A stretch of DNA of 52,037 bases from a virus. The stretch spans positions 1 to 52,037 of IMG/VR virus record IMGVR_UViG_3300042445_003306; one strand, written 5' to 3'. How positions within the stretch are numbered: the stretch's first letter is position 1; every line of letters starts with the position of its first letter. The position numbers and the translations under genes were made by a program. The notes below the pieces were generated by a model, which was not told the origin of the DNA, did no database searches, and saw only the letters and a program-made list of their open reading frames with translations. Of this stretch, positions 20,737-27,705 are shown piece after piece.

Positions 20737-20816
20737 CCAGAACGGCTTCTGGGACCGCCTTGAAAGCGAATCGTGGGATTATATCTCATGGGGATCGACA
20801 CCTCAGGTACCCGCCA
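20727..20816 (+). tRNA. tRNA-Ser(UGA), intact
   Basis: Acceptor GGGTACT/GGTACCC, D arm CCAGA/TTCTGG, anticodon CGC-CTTGAAA-GCG (TGA), variable arm TGGGAT/TCTCA, T arm TGGGG/CCTCA, G discriminator, CCA. Its sequence differs widely from the truncated copy at 19795, so it is a replacement rather than the original 3' half. Confidence 0.9.
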
Positions 20817-20870
20817 TTTTAAAACCATATCTTTATAAGAAAAAGGATAATGTTGAATTTGGCGTTTAAT

Positions 20871-20947
20871 GCAAGTGTAGCCCAATTGGCAGAGGCGACA
20901 GATTTAGGATCTGTATAGTGTAGGTTCGAGTCCTATCACTTGTACCA
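20871..20947 (+). tRNA. tRNA-Leu(UAG) with short variable loop
   Basis: Acceptor GCAAGTG/CACTTGT, anticodon ACAGA-TTTAGGA-TCTGT (TAG, reads CUA), 5-nt variable loop, T arm GTAGG/CCTAT, CCA. Second Leu tRNA here lacking the long variable arm. Confidence 0.87.
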
Positions 20948-20957
20948 TTTTTTTATA

Positions 20958-21032
20958 CGCACAGAGGGTGACTGGATAATCGACAGCCTGCAAAACTGTT
21001 TTTAGTGAGTTCGATTCTCACCTGTGCGTCCA
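20958..21032 (+). tRNA. tRNA-Cys(GCA)
   Basis: Acceptor CGCACAG/CTGTGCG perfect, anticodon loop CTGCAAA (GCA) on ACAGC/ACTGT (last pair mismatched), T arm GTGAG/CTCAC, U discriminator typical of Cys, CCA. The D arm is weak. Last gene of the array. Confidence 0.87.
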
Positions 21033-21061
21033 TTTTAAACTTATTGTCAAAATCAAAATGT

Positions 21062-21069
21062 TATAAATA
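21062..21069 (+). promoter_or_regulatory. T4-type late promoter TATAAATA
   Basis: Exact TATAAATA, 6 nt before the ATG at 21076. Confidence 0.75.
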
Positions 21070-21075
21070 CGGTAT

Positions 21076-21336
21076 ATGAATATATTTTCGTCATCATACA
21101 TCGACAGCATGATTGAAGACGCCGCGGCCATTCTTGAAGGCAAGACGCCAGCAGAGCGCAAACAATTCCTGCGAGATCGAGTGCAAAGCTTACGTGATCG
21201 CATGGATAAAAATAAACAAAAGATGCGTGACTCTTCACTTGAGCCTGAAGAAAAGAGCCGCCTTAAATTTCAGAATGATGCTATGACTAAAGAAATCACA
21301 TGGCTTAATAGCAAACTCAATGCACCAACCGTTTAA
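21076..21336 (+). CDS. Late protein, possible head-targeted (86 aa)
   Basis: Short helical protein; the N-terminus SYIDSMIEDAAAILEGKTPAE resembles the leader of the late family (small hydrophobic helix then a LEG/ILE site). The rest is a basic coiled coil (LRDRMDKNKQKMRD). Expressed from the late promoter at 21062. Confidence 0.6.
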   Translation: MNIFSSSYIDSMIEDAAAILEGKTPAERKQFLRDRVQSLRDRMDKNKQKMRDSSLEPEEKSRLKFQNDAMTKEITWLNSKLNAPTV

Positions 21337-21344
21337 TATAAATA
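21337..21344 (+). promoter_or_regulatory. T4-type late promoter TATAAATA
   Basis: Exact TATAAATA overlapping the preceding stop, 14 nt before the ATG at 21359. Confidence 0.7.
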
Positions 21345-21358
21345 ACTAACAACCAATT

Positions 21359-22324
21359 ATGAAACCATTCCATTATCACGAAGATCCAATGTATGCTGCA
21401 GCTGCAGCAATTCTCGCTCAAAAAACTGTATCTGAAGAAGCAGTACAACTCGATGAAGGCGTAGAAGATATTGCAGCTGCTGTTGCCAATTTCAAAAAAG
21501 GTGACAAAACAAACTTTGGTGTAGTTACCGATGTTTCTTCCACTAGTATTAGCTTTAAAGCAAAAGACCTGCCGGTTACAAAGATCGCTTTTAACCAACG
21601 CAAGATGGGCAGCAAAGATTTTGTACTTGATAAACTGGTTAAACTTAAAGAAGGCGTTTCCCTTGAAGAAGGTGTTATTGAATTACAAGAAGCCGTTTCA
21701 ATCCGTTTCATTGATGACCTAATTGATGCGGCTAACAAAAATCAAAGTAAAAATAAGCAATTGCGTCAAGGTCAAAGTATGATGATTGCTTTGAAGGACA
21801 TGAACTCAAAATTGTATTCTGATGTTACTGGTACCGATTATGATCCGTTTTATAATGATAAGAAAATTCCAGCATTACTGAAACATTTAAATCCTAATTG
21901 GAAGTTTTCTGATCTGGACGAGATCATGAAAGAAGCTATGGCTATGGGTATGGGTACAGCAACCATCACTGCTCCAGGCAACAAGTTGCACGGCAAACAA
22001 GTTAGCATCTTCCACAAGTTTGACGATGGTCGCCTTAATGTTCAATACGCAAAGAGTGACAAGAAGGGCGATGTGATTAATCTCACACTCAACAAAGGTC
22101 AATACAAATTGGATGAAGCTGCGCTCAAGCAAAGTTTACCAACTAAAGAAAACAAACAGCGCCTTGAATCATTTATGAAGAAGTTTAATGCGCTTCGTGA
22201 CGCATTTCCAGATGTAATATTTCGCGGTACACACGATGAAAAAGTTGAAACAGGTTTAATTGATGATGACAATATCGTTCAATATCTTGGATCAAAGATT
22301 CCATTAGTTCACAAAGGAAAATAA
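21359..22324 (+). CDS. Late leader-family protein with repeated LxE sites (321 aa)
   Basis: The N-terminal helix MYAAAAAILAQKTVSEEAVQ is followed by QLDE|G, KLKE|G, SLEE|G and ELQE|A within residues 28-112, a series of sites fitting the T4 head-protease rule (L/I)xE. The body includes LHGKQVSIFHKFDDGRLNVQ and NKGQYKLDEA, the latter shared with the next gene. Late promoter at 21337. Putative packaged head protein. Confidence 0.7.
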   Translation: MKPFHYHEDPMYAAAAAILAQKTVSEEAVQLDEGVEDIAAAVANFKKGDKTNFGVVTDVSSTSISFKAKDLPVTKIAFNQRKMGSKDFVLDKLVKLKEGVSLEEGVIELQEAVSIRFIDDLIDAANKNQSKNKQLRQGQSMMIALKDMNSKLYSDVTGTDYDPFYNDKKIPALLKHLNPNWKFSDLDEIMKEAMAMGMGTATITAPGNKLHGKQVSIFHKFDDGRLNVQYAKSDKKGDVINLTLNKGQYKLDEAALKQSLPTKENKQRLESFMKKFNALRDAFPDVIFRGTHDEKVETGLIDDDNIVQYLGSKIPLVHKGK

Positions 22325-22332
22325 ATACTAAT

Positions 22333-22752
22333 ATGAATAGTTTTGCATACAATATAAAAGGTGACGCACTTCTTAAAGCTGCGGAGTCAATTCTTCAAGA
22401 TTCTTTACAAGAAGCAGATATTAAGAGAGTCAAATATGACTTAGTTATTGCTAAACTTAAAGACGGAATTTGGGACACATCATATGATGTAAAACCTAGA
22501 ACGCATCTTGAAGTTATTGACAACAAAGGACAATATAAACTTGATGAATCGCACAAAGTAGGTTTTCCATTAACTAAAAAAGCAATCACAGCTGTAGCCA
22601 ATTTAGATCATGACGAATTTGAAGAATTTCTTGGAGGTATCGCTGATTATTTTCATGAATTAGATGCCGGAGATGAAGGTATCAGTGTTCGCGTGACTAC
22701 GCAAATTGCTATACATTTTGAACAGGCATATAAGATCTGGAAAAACCGATAA
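22333..22752 (+). CDS. Late leader-family protein (139 aa)
   Basis: The N-terminus DALLKAAESILQDSLQEADI parallels the leader of the preceding gene, with LQE|A as possible cleavage site, and DNKGQYKLDES repeats a motif of the 321-aa protein. A weak AATAAATA upstream (near 22319) may be a degenerate late promoter; read-through from 21337 is also possible. Ends before a strong terminator. Confidence 0.65.
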   Translation: MNSFAYNIKGDALLKAAESILQDSLQEADIKRVKYDLVIAKLKDGIWDTSYDVKPRTHLEVIDNKGQYKLDESHKVGFPLTKKAITAVANLDHDEFEEFLGGIADYFHELDAGDEGISVRVTTQIAIHFEQAYKIWKNR

Positions 22753-22769
22753 TAAGTATTTTCAAACAA

Positions 22770-22816
22770 ACCTCCCGCGCCTCTGCTTGCATGCGAAATT
22801 CGGGAGGTATTTTTTT
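22770..22816 (+). terminator. Rho-independent terminator
   Basis: CCTCCCG (22771-22777) / CGGGAGG (22801-22807) followed by a T run (22810-22816). Confidence 0.85.
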
Positions 22817-22885
22817 GTCTTTATATATAAACTGTAATGATTGCATACCGCGACATTACAAATTAACACAAACACACAAAAACAA

Positions 22886-23161
22886 ATGAATAAAAACGCA
22901 TATGAAATTCGCCTTGAACTATTAAATCTTGCGCATGGCGATTGTCAAAATCGCTTCTATGAAAAGCTTAACTTGCTTAAAGAAGCTGACAACCGTAACT
23001 TTGACTCTTATCTTAGAGCTGTTGAAAAAGACACTCCTGATACTGTAAGATTATCATTCATTAGCGAATGCACAGCCGAAAAGATTGACGCATTGCTTCC
23101 TAGCAGCGCTGAAATTATTACGCGAGCTGAGGAACTATACCGCTTCATTGAAGGCAAGTAA
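22886..23161 (+). CDS. Hypothetical helical protein (91 aa)
   Basis: MNKNAYEIRLELLNLAHGDC... all-helical acidic product. The start at 22886 is preferred because residues before it (from 22841) are Thr/Asn/Gln-rich and non-conserved in look. Terminators before and after make it a single-gene unit. Confidence 0.65.
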   Translation: MNKNAYEIRLELLNLAHGDCQNRFYEKLNLLKEADNRNFDSYLRAVEKDTPDTVRLSFISECTAEKIDALLPSSAEIITRAEELYRFIEGK

Positions 23162-23180
23162 AGCATTCGCAAACACACAG

Positions 23181-23215
23181 AAGTTTCATAGCAAAACCTG
23201 CTATGAAACTTTTTT
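23181..23215 (+). terminator. Rho-independent terminator
   Basis: AAGTTTCATAG (23181-23191) / CTATGAAACTT (23201-23211), 11 bp perfect, then T tract. Confidence 0.9.
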
Positions 23216-23236
23216 CATATCTGCAGCATTTTTCCA

Positions 23237-23265
23237 TTTACAACTTGACCCAAACATGTTACAAT
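23237..23265 (+). promoter_or_regulatory. sigma70-type promoter before the 81-aa gene and tmRNA
   Basis: TTTACA (23237-23242), 17 bp, TACAAT (23260-23265). The gene starts at 23275; no terminator separates it from the tmRNA, so this may also supply tmRNA. Confidence 0.7.
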
Positions 23266-23274
23266 AATCTCACA

Positions 23275-23520
23275 ATGAAAATCAACGCAACTAAAAAGTT
23301 TGAAGCTGAAATAAGTGAAGCTGAAGTAAAGCGCATTGCAGTTCAATGCATACGTGACGCTGTCGGCTGGCATACCGATCACTATGTTGAGAACGGCAAA
23401 CTTTACATTAGCAAAACCATGAATACCTCTCACCGTTGGACCGAAGAAATTGTGGTTGGTGAAGCTTCGCCCACCGACATTGCAGCTCAACACGTTATCA
23501 ATCAAATTTTAAAATCTTAG
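23275..23520 (+). CDS. Hypothetical protein (81 aa) directly upstream of tmRNA
   Basis: MKINATKKFEAEISEAEVKR... small alpha/beta protein without recognised domain. The ATG lies 9 nt after the -10, so it has a short or no leader. Its stop codon ends at the first base of the tmRNA acceptor. Not SmpB by length or motif. Confidence 0.6.
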   Translation: MKINATKKFEAEISEAEVKRIAVQCIRDAVGWHTDHYVENGKLYISKTMNTSHRWTEEIVVGEASPTDIAAQHVINQILKS

Positions 23521-23842
23521 TGCCTGTTCCGGTTTCGACATGATTCACAGGCGCTGCTTGCAACCAAAAGTCTGCTCGACTCTAAGAGCACAAAGACAAA
23601 AGGCGAAAACACACTCGCATTAGCTGCGTAAGCTACGTCACTTCACAGACTCCTCTATGTGAATGTGGCGACGACAGAGGATAGCTTGAGTGTGCAAATA
23701 CACTCTAGATTGAAGCATTCAAATATGTTTCCCAGATTCTTGGATTGAATATAATCAGGCACCGATGAAAAATGTGTTCTATAGTTGTAGAAGAGTAGCG
23801 TTAATGTTTCGTGGACGGGGTTCGACTCCCCCAGGTACACCA
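23520..23842 (+). ncRNA. ssrA: Phage-encoded transfer-messenger RNA (tmRNA)
   Basis: tRNA-like ends: 5' GTGCCTG pairs with 3' CAGGTAC (7 bp), the 5' segment TTCCGGTTTCGACATG is a classic tmRNA start, and the 3' T arm GACGG-GGTTCGACTCCCCC leads to A-CCA. The tag frame at about 23599-23631 reads K-GENTLALAA-stop, with the usual ALAA degradation end. Length (323 nt) is shorter than the ~360 nt of typical bacterial tmRNA. No smpB gene is visible here, so host SmpB is presumably used. Confidence 0.93.
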
Positions 23843-23873
23843 TCTTTTTAGGTTCAATTTTGCTCAGCTCCAG

Positions 23874-23881
23874 TATAAATA
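23874..23881 (+). promoter_or_regulatory. T4-type late promoter TATAAATA
   Basis: Exact TATAAATA, 5 nt before the ATG at 23887. Confidence 0.75.
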
Positions 23882-23886
23882 CTTAT

Positions 23887-24666
23887 ATGAAAGTATGTAA
23901 ACATTGTAACAGTGAATTCATTGCTACCGAAATTCATAAGTCATTTGCAAATCATGTTAGATGGTGTAATAAAAATCCAAATAGCACTGATAGCAAATGG
24001 TCTAATGGTGCAGATTCACGATTGGGAATCTTTTCGGACTTTTCAGTTAATTGCTGTAAATGTAATAAAGAATTTACCGTTAATGAACGTGAAAAACTTT
24101 TTCCCAAAAAAGAAAAATACTTTTGTTCACGTTCATGTGCAAATAGCAGAATATTTACAGACGAAACTAATTCTCTTAGAAGTCGATCGTGTTCTGCAGC
24201 GTCTAAAGTATTATGGCAAAATGCCGACTATCGAAAAATGATGGGGGAGCAAATGTCAAATAGCAAAAGATTCACAAGTAAAAACGAAGTTTTAATCAGA
24301 ACATATTTTATTGAAAATTATGTAAATGATGAATGGACTTTTGGCGGAATAATTTCACATAATGGTTATAATCTGTCACGTGATTTATATTCTAACAAAT
24401 TAAAAGTATGTTTTGAATATGACGGCGTATGGCATTTTAAAGACATACATGGGCAATTGGAAACTAAACAGATTAAGGACGCCGCTCTTAATGATTGGTG
24501 TAAACAAAACAATTATCGTATGATTAGACTCTCTGAAAGTTTTGCTGCTAAAAATAAAGATTTTATTTCTATACTTGAAAACTTTATTTACAATGAAAGC
24601 GGAAATAAGAATTTTGGGAAAGAATACATTTTTCCTTTACATACACACACCAGTTTGATACAATAA
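23887..24666 (+). CDS. Vsr-like (EDxHD) homing endonuclease next to tmRNA
   Basis: N-terminal zinc fingers (CKHC...HVRWC at residues 4-27; CCKCNKEF and CSRSC further on), a central helical region, then the catalytic core around residues 150-215: LYSNKLKVCFEYDGVWHFKD and KQIKDAALNDWCKQNNYRMI, the E-D-x-H-D type pattern of very-short-patch-repair-fold homing enzymes such as I-Bth0305I. The start at 23887 follows the late promoter. It sits 45 bp after the tmRNA. Confidence 0.8.
   Translation: MKVCKHCNSEFIATEIHKSFANHVRWCNKNPNSTDSKWSNGADSRLGIFSDFSVNCCKCNKEFTVNEREKLFPKKEKYFCSRSCANSRIFTDETNSLRSRSCSAASKVLWQNADYRKMMGEQMSNSKRFTSKNEVLIRTYFIENYVNDEWTFGGIISHNGYNLSRDLYSNKLKVCFEYDGVWHFKDIHGQLETKQIKDAALNDWCKQNNYRMIRLSESFAAKNKDFISILENFIYNESGNKNFGKEYIFPLHTHTSLIQ
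24636..24664 (+). promoter_or_regulatory. sigma70-type promoter for uvsE inside the endonuclease 3' end
   Basis: TTTACA (24636-24641), 17 bp, TACAAT (24659-24664), 6 nt before the ATG at 24671: predicted leaderless. Confidence 0.7.
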
Positions 24667-24670
24667 CAAC

Positions 24671-25582
24671 ATGAGATTAGGGTTAGTTTGCATCAGTGAG
24701 ATGCTTAGAGATGAGAAGAAGTTGAGCGCCAAAACAATGACACGCAAAGGATTCAATGCACTGCCTCGTGATGCCGCACTAGCGCTGTTGAGCGCTCGTA
24801 TTTTGCACAATACCACAGTTGTATATGCTACACTTGGCGGCATGGTTGGGCGCGGCATTTTGCACTATCGTATTAGCAGCTGTATTTTTCCATGTGTTAC
24901 CGATGCTACACTAAACATCAAGCTCGAAGACTTGCCTGACATTGACGCTATTCGAGCTAATCTTCGTGGTGCTGGTGATCTTGCGCGTGCAATGAATATC
25001 TCACTAAGTTGTCATCCAGATCAGTTTAATGTATTGTCGAGTTACAATACCGATGTGATTGATCGTAGTATCAAGGAATTGAATCATCAAAGCAACGTGT
25101 TGGATATGATGGGTTGCGCCCAAGATCTTAGCAGCCCAATGTGTTTGCATCTCAACAAGACGCCTGATCTCAAGCGTGAAACGGTGCAGGATTATCGTGA
25201 ACGTTTCTTGCGCTCATTAAGCCGATGCAATAGTGGAGTGCGCGCACGTCTTGTATTGGAAAACGAAGACAAAGGCTATTGGACCACTGAACAGCTGCAT
25301 CGCTGGTTTGGTGCACATCGCGCATTGGTATATGACAACCTGCATGACCGCTGCAATCCTAGTATTGACCAAAACATTGCGGTATCACTATTCCGACAAA
25401 CATGGAGTAATCATACGCCAGTGTTTCATTGGAGCGAAGGCACTGACTCAAAACCGCGCAGCCATGCTGAGCGCGCTAGTCACCTACCGCAGATTGTTTC
25501 AGCCAACTCTGACTGCATCTGGGAAGTGGAACTTAAAGACAAGGACTATGCAATTGTTGAAATCTTAACCAACCTATTATGA
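24671..25582 (+). CDS. uvsE: UV-damage endonuclease (UvsE/UVDE)
   Basis: TIM-barrel endonuclease that nicks 5' of UV photoproducts. Family signature regions are visible: LGLVCISEMLRDEK at the N-terminus, SLSCHPDQFNVLSS, MCLHLNKTPDLK, LVLENEDKGYWTTEQL and PVFHWSEG; their His, Glu and Asp residues bind the metals. Length 303 aa is typical of bacterial UvsE. Its last codon overlaps the next start (ATGA). Probably protects phage DNA from sunlight, consistent with an aquatic phage. Confidence 0.93.
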   Translation: MRLGLVCISEMLRDEKKLSAKTMTRKGFNALPRDAALALLSARILHNTTVVYATLGGMVGRGILHYRISSCIFPCVTDATLNIKLEDLPDIDAIRANLRGAGDLARAMNISLSCHPDQFNVLSSYNTDVIDRSIKELNHQSNVLDMMGCAQDLSSPMCLHLNKTPDLKRETVQDYRERFLRSLSRCNSGVRARLVLENEDKGYWTTEQLHRWFGAHRALVYDNLHDRCNPSIDQNIAVSLFRQTWSNHTPVFHWSEGTDSKPRSHAERASHLPQIVSANSDCIWEVELKDKDYAIVEILTNLL

Positions 25583-25806
25583 AAGAATTATACTACCGCC
25601 TCCGTGATCGTTATGACTGGTGGATTTACCGTCGTGCATATCGCTCTCTCGCCCGCATGAGCGTCAAAAGCCCAGGATTCTCCTATCTGATGCAGTTACA
25701 TCTTGAAGAATGGAATGGGAAGCGGCCGCTTCCCGATCAACTGAAAACTGCCGCGGAAAGCTTCCATGCTAGCCTGAAAACTGCAGAAAAAGCCGTAACT
25801 CGTTGA
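25579..25806 (+). CDS. Small basic protein (75 aa)
   Basis: Arg/Tyr/Trp-rich N-terminus (LYYRLRDRYDWWIYRRAYRS) and helical rest, coupled to uvsE by ATGA overlap. The C-terminus KAVTR-stop is encoded by the repeat GTAACTCGTTGA of the following promoter cassette. Function unknown. Confidence 0.6.
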   Translation: MKELYYRLRDRYDWWIYRRAYRSLARMSVKSPGFSYLMQLHLEEWNGKRPLPDQLKTAAESFHASLKTAEKAVTR

Positions 25807-25890
25807 TTTTCAACAAAAACCTTAAAAGATGTAAAAATATGCATTTTTGTTGAAAAAGTCCTTTACATTCTACTTTTTTTAGTGTATAAT
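25795..25890 (+). promoter_or_regulatory. Early promoter cassette (copy 3)
   Basis: GTAACTCGTTGATTTTCAAC, TGTAAAAATATGCATTTTTG, TTTACA (25862-25867), 17 bp, TATAAT (25885-25890), leader GTAAGGCAACCACC. Confidence 0.8.
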
Positions 25891-25910
25891 AATCCTGTAA
25901 GGCAACCACC

Positions 25911-26105
25911 ATGAATCACACCACCTACCAAACCCTCGATGCAGTCAAAGCTGCAGTCTCCGCCGGAGCCACCGTTTACTGGAGCAATCCTTCGTATGTT
26001 GTCAAATTGAGCAAGTCAGGTGACTACAACATTATCTGCTCAAACGGGCATGTTGCTTATATGGGAAATGCCTATACTGCAAAAGATTTTTACGCCATTG
26101 CTTAA
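25911..26105 (+). CDS. Small protein (64 aa)
   Basis: First gene of the cassette-3 transcript, 64 aa, predicted beta-rich (ATVYWSNPSYVVKLSKSGDY). Conserved leader with TAAGG upstream. No family recognised. Confidence 0.6.
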   Translation: MNHTTYQTLDAVKAAVSAGATVYWSNPSYVVKLSKSGDYNIICSNGHVAYMGNAYTAKDFYAIA

Positions 26106-26127
26106 TTTTTATCTAACCAACACTAAG

Positions 26128-26304
26128 ATGCACTGGAAAACTAAAGAGAAGATCACTCGGCTTATCAATGAGAAGCTTGAAGCATGCCCACGCAACAAAT
26201 CAGTGTGGGGCAATTTGACCGCAGAAGAACGGGCGGTCTACAATGAACGCTTTGGTCCGGCGGACCGTACATATCCAATTGACTGGATTATGAAAAACCG
26301 CTAA
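26128..26304 (+). CDS. Small protein (58 aa)
   Basis: MHWKTKEKITRLINEKLEAC... The start at 26128 is used because in-frame ATGs further upstream fall within the previous gene. Helical, ends RTYPIDWIMKNR. Function unknown. Confidence 0.55.
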   Translation: MHWKTKEKITRLINEKLEACPRNKSVWGNLTAEERAVYNERFGPADRTYPIDWIMKNR

Positions 26305-26312
26305 TACTTTTT

Positions 26313-26573
26313 ATGAATACCGCCACACAAATTAAAGATCAGGTCATTAGCCTATTTGAAGTTCAACAACCCAATGGGCATATGTTGAGTACAACTGTAA
26401 TGAAGAAAGGTAAGAAGCTGATTACAGGAACATCTGTCAAAGGCACTTTTTTTCGCAATGAATGGGCTGTCAACCTGAACAATTATGCTTCACTCAGTGA
26501 AGCACTTGATGACCTATACGAACAAGTTAAAGATAGCGCTCACGCTATGAACAGCAAACACCAATTGCTTTAA
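26313..26573 (+). CDS. Small protein (86 aa)
   Basis: Soluble 86-aa product, alpha/beta, no motif recognised; same transcript as its neighbours. Confidence 0.6.
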   Translation: MNTATQIKDQVISLFEVQQPNGHMLSTTVMKKGKKLITGTSVKGTFFRNEWAVNLNNYASLSEALDDLYEQVKDSAHAMNSKHQLL

Positions 26574-26585
26574 TATTAAAAAAAT

Positions 26586-26858
26586 ATGAACGCTAAAAAA
26601 GAACTCTTAGAGCACGCAGCTGGTCGCACTATACAATATGTGGAAGTCAAACATTGGCATTCATATGATGAAGAAGTTGTGATTTCCGGTGAACGGGGCG
26701 ACGTATTACCGCATCTGAACTTTGAATATGATAACGGCTATGGCTGCCAACATCTAGAAGGAACCGTTTGGTATGCTGACGGAACATGGTCAGAGCGCGT
26801 AGAATATGATGGCTCGGAATGGTGGGAACACCGTGAGCGCCCACCATTGCCAAAGTAA
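26586..26858 (+). CDS. Small Trp/Tyr-rich acidic protein (90 aa)
   Basis: Contains GTVWYADGTWSERVEYDGSEWW, loosely like the W-Y-x-D-G units of the repeat proteins at 27289 and 36130. No assigned function. Last gene before promoter cassette 4. Confidence 0.6.
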   Translation: MNAKKELLEHAAGRTIQYVEVKHWHSYDEEVVISGERGDVLPHLNFEYDNGYGCQHLEGTVWYADGTWSERVEYDGSEWWEHRERPPLPK

Positions 26859-26861
26859 TGC

Positions 26862-26949
26862 TGTAACTCGTTGATTACCAACAAAAATGCAAAAATATGC
26901 ATTTTTGCTGAAAAAAGTCCTTTACAAGTGGGATTTTTTAGTGTATAAT
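26862..26949 (+). promoter_or_regulatory. Early promoter cassette (copy 4)
   Basis: GTAACTCGTTGATTACCAAC, AAATGCA/TGCATTT pair, TTTACA (26921-26926), 17 bp, TATAAT (26944-26949), leader GTAAGGCAAACCACCAC. Confidence 0.85.
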
Positions 26950-26975
26950 AATCTTGTAAGGCAAACCACCACATC

Positions 26976-27269
26976 ATGAGTTTAGAAAAAGCAATCATTC
27001 ACCGGAAAGAAAATCGCAAACCATATCGCGGCAGCAAGGCATTTGATTGCTCTTGCCGCAACCACGGCAGCTGCGCCTATTGCGAAAGCAATCGTACGCT
27101 CTTCGACAAGAAAGCTCGGATGCGGGTCGAGGGTCAAGTGGATGAATGGTTTGGTTATTGGAACCTTCCAGACCCGTACGATGCCTCGAGCGATGCATAC
27201 GATGAGCGTCTCAAGCAAATTGACGTTGACCCTTGGGACTTTGAGACACGTCGAGAATTAGATATCTAA
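26976..27269 (+). CDS. Conserved phage protein with Cys-rich motif (97 aa)
   Basis: The pattern RKENRKPYRGSKAFDCSCRN followed by HGSCAYCESNRTL is a recurrent small-protein family in phages (from memory of family appearance), with four Cys that could bind zinc. The acidic C-terminus (VDPWDFETRRELDI) looks flexible. Function unknown. Confidence 0.7.
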   Translation: MSLEKAIIHRKENRKPYRGSKAFDCSCRNHGSCAYCESNRTLFDKKARMRVEGQVDEWFGYWNLPDPYDASSDAYDERLKQIDVDPWDFETRRELDI

Positions 27270-27288
27270 ACACAAATAAAATAAGCAT

Positions 27289-27681
27289 ATGAAACCACAA
27301 TACATTGAAATTGATGAAGGCGGCAAAAAGCGTTACTACTCTGACCGACATATGACTATTGCACATCGACTAGATGGGCCAGCAGTTGAATATGCTGATG
27401 GAAGTAAAGAGTGGTTTGTTAATGGTAAGCTTCATCGTACTGATGGTCCAGCAATTGAATGGGCTGATGGAGGTAGAGCATGGTGGCTAGATGGTAAGCT
27501 TCATCGTCTTGATGGTCCAGCAGTTGAATATGCTAATGGAAGTAAAGCATGGTATGTTGATGGTAAACGTCTCACTGAAGAACAATTCAATGCTCTCACA
27601 GCACCAACACTAGAGTTGACACTTGAAGACATTGCTGCTAAGTTTGGTGTTGATGTTGGTAAGATCAAGATTGTAAAGTGA
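27289..27681 (+). CDS. DGPA-repeat protein A (130 aa)
   Basis: Three to four tandem ~22-residue units of the form H-R-x-DGPA-x-E-x-A-(D/N)-G-x-x-x-W-(Y/F)-(V/L)-(D/N)-G-K, a beta-hairpin repeat related in style to MORN/toxin-associated repeats. The C-terminal tail LTLEDIAAKFGVDVGKIKIV is shared verbatim with the proteins at 36130 and nearly so at 36730. Function unknown; the repeat suggests a binding surface. Confidence 0.7.
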   Translation: MKPQYIEIDEGGKKRYYSDRHMTIAHRLDGPAVEYADGSKEWFVNGKLHRTDGPAIEWADGGRAWWLDGKLHRLDGPAVEYANGSKAWYVDGKRLTEEQFNALTAPTLELTLEDIAAKFGVDVGKIKIVK

Positions 27682-27693
27682 CAGGAACAATAA

Positions 27694-27699
27694 TATAAT
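27694..27699 (+). promoter_or_regulatory. Compact GGAAC-TATAAT promoter, leaderless
   Basis: GGAAC 6 nt upstream of TATAAT; the ATG at 27706 starts 6 nt after the -10. Same arrangement at 36118 and 36463. Confidence 0.6.
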
Positions 27700-27705
27700 A
27701 AAAGT

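Noticed and set aside
20871-20947. Amber suppressor tRNA (anticodon UAG)
   Set aside because: Anticodon UAG reads the Leu codon CUA; an amber suppressor would need CUA. No suppressor anticodon was found among the tRNAs I could fold.
26995-27261. Several overlapping ORFs on both strands inside 26976-27269
   Set aside because: They are shadows of the Cys-rich conserved protein, which has the family pattern, promoter and leader.
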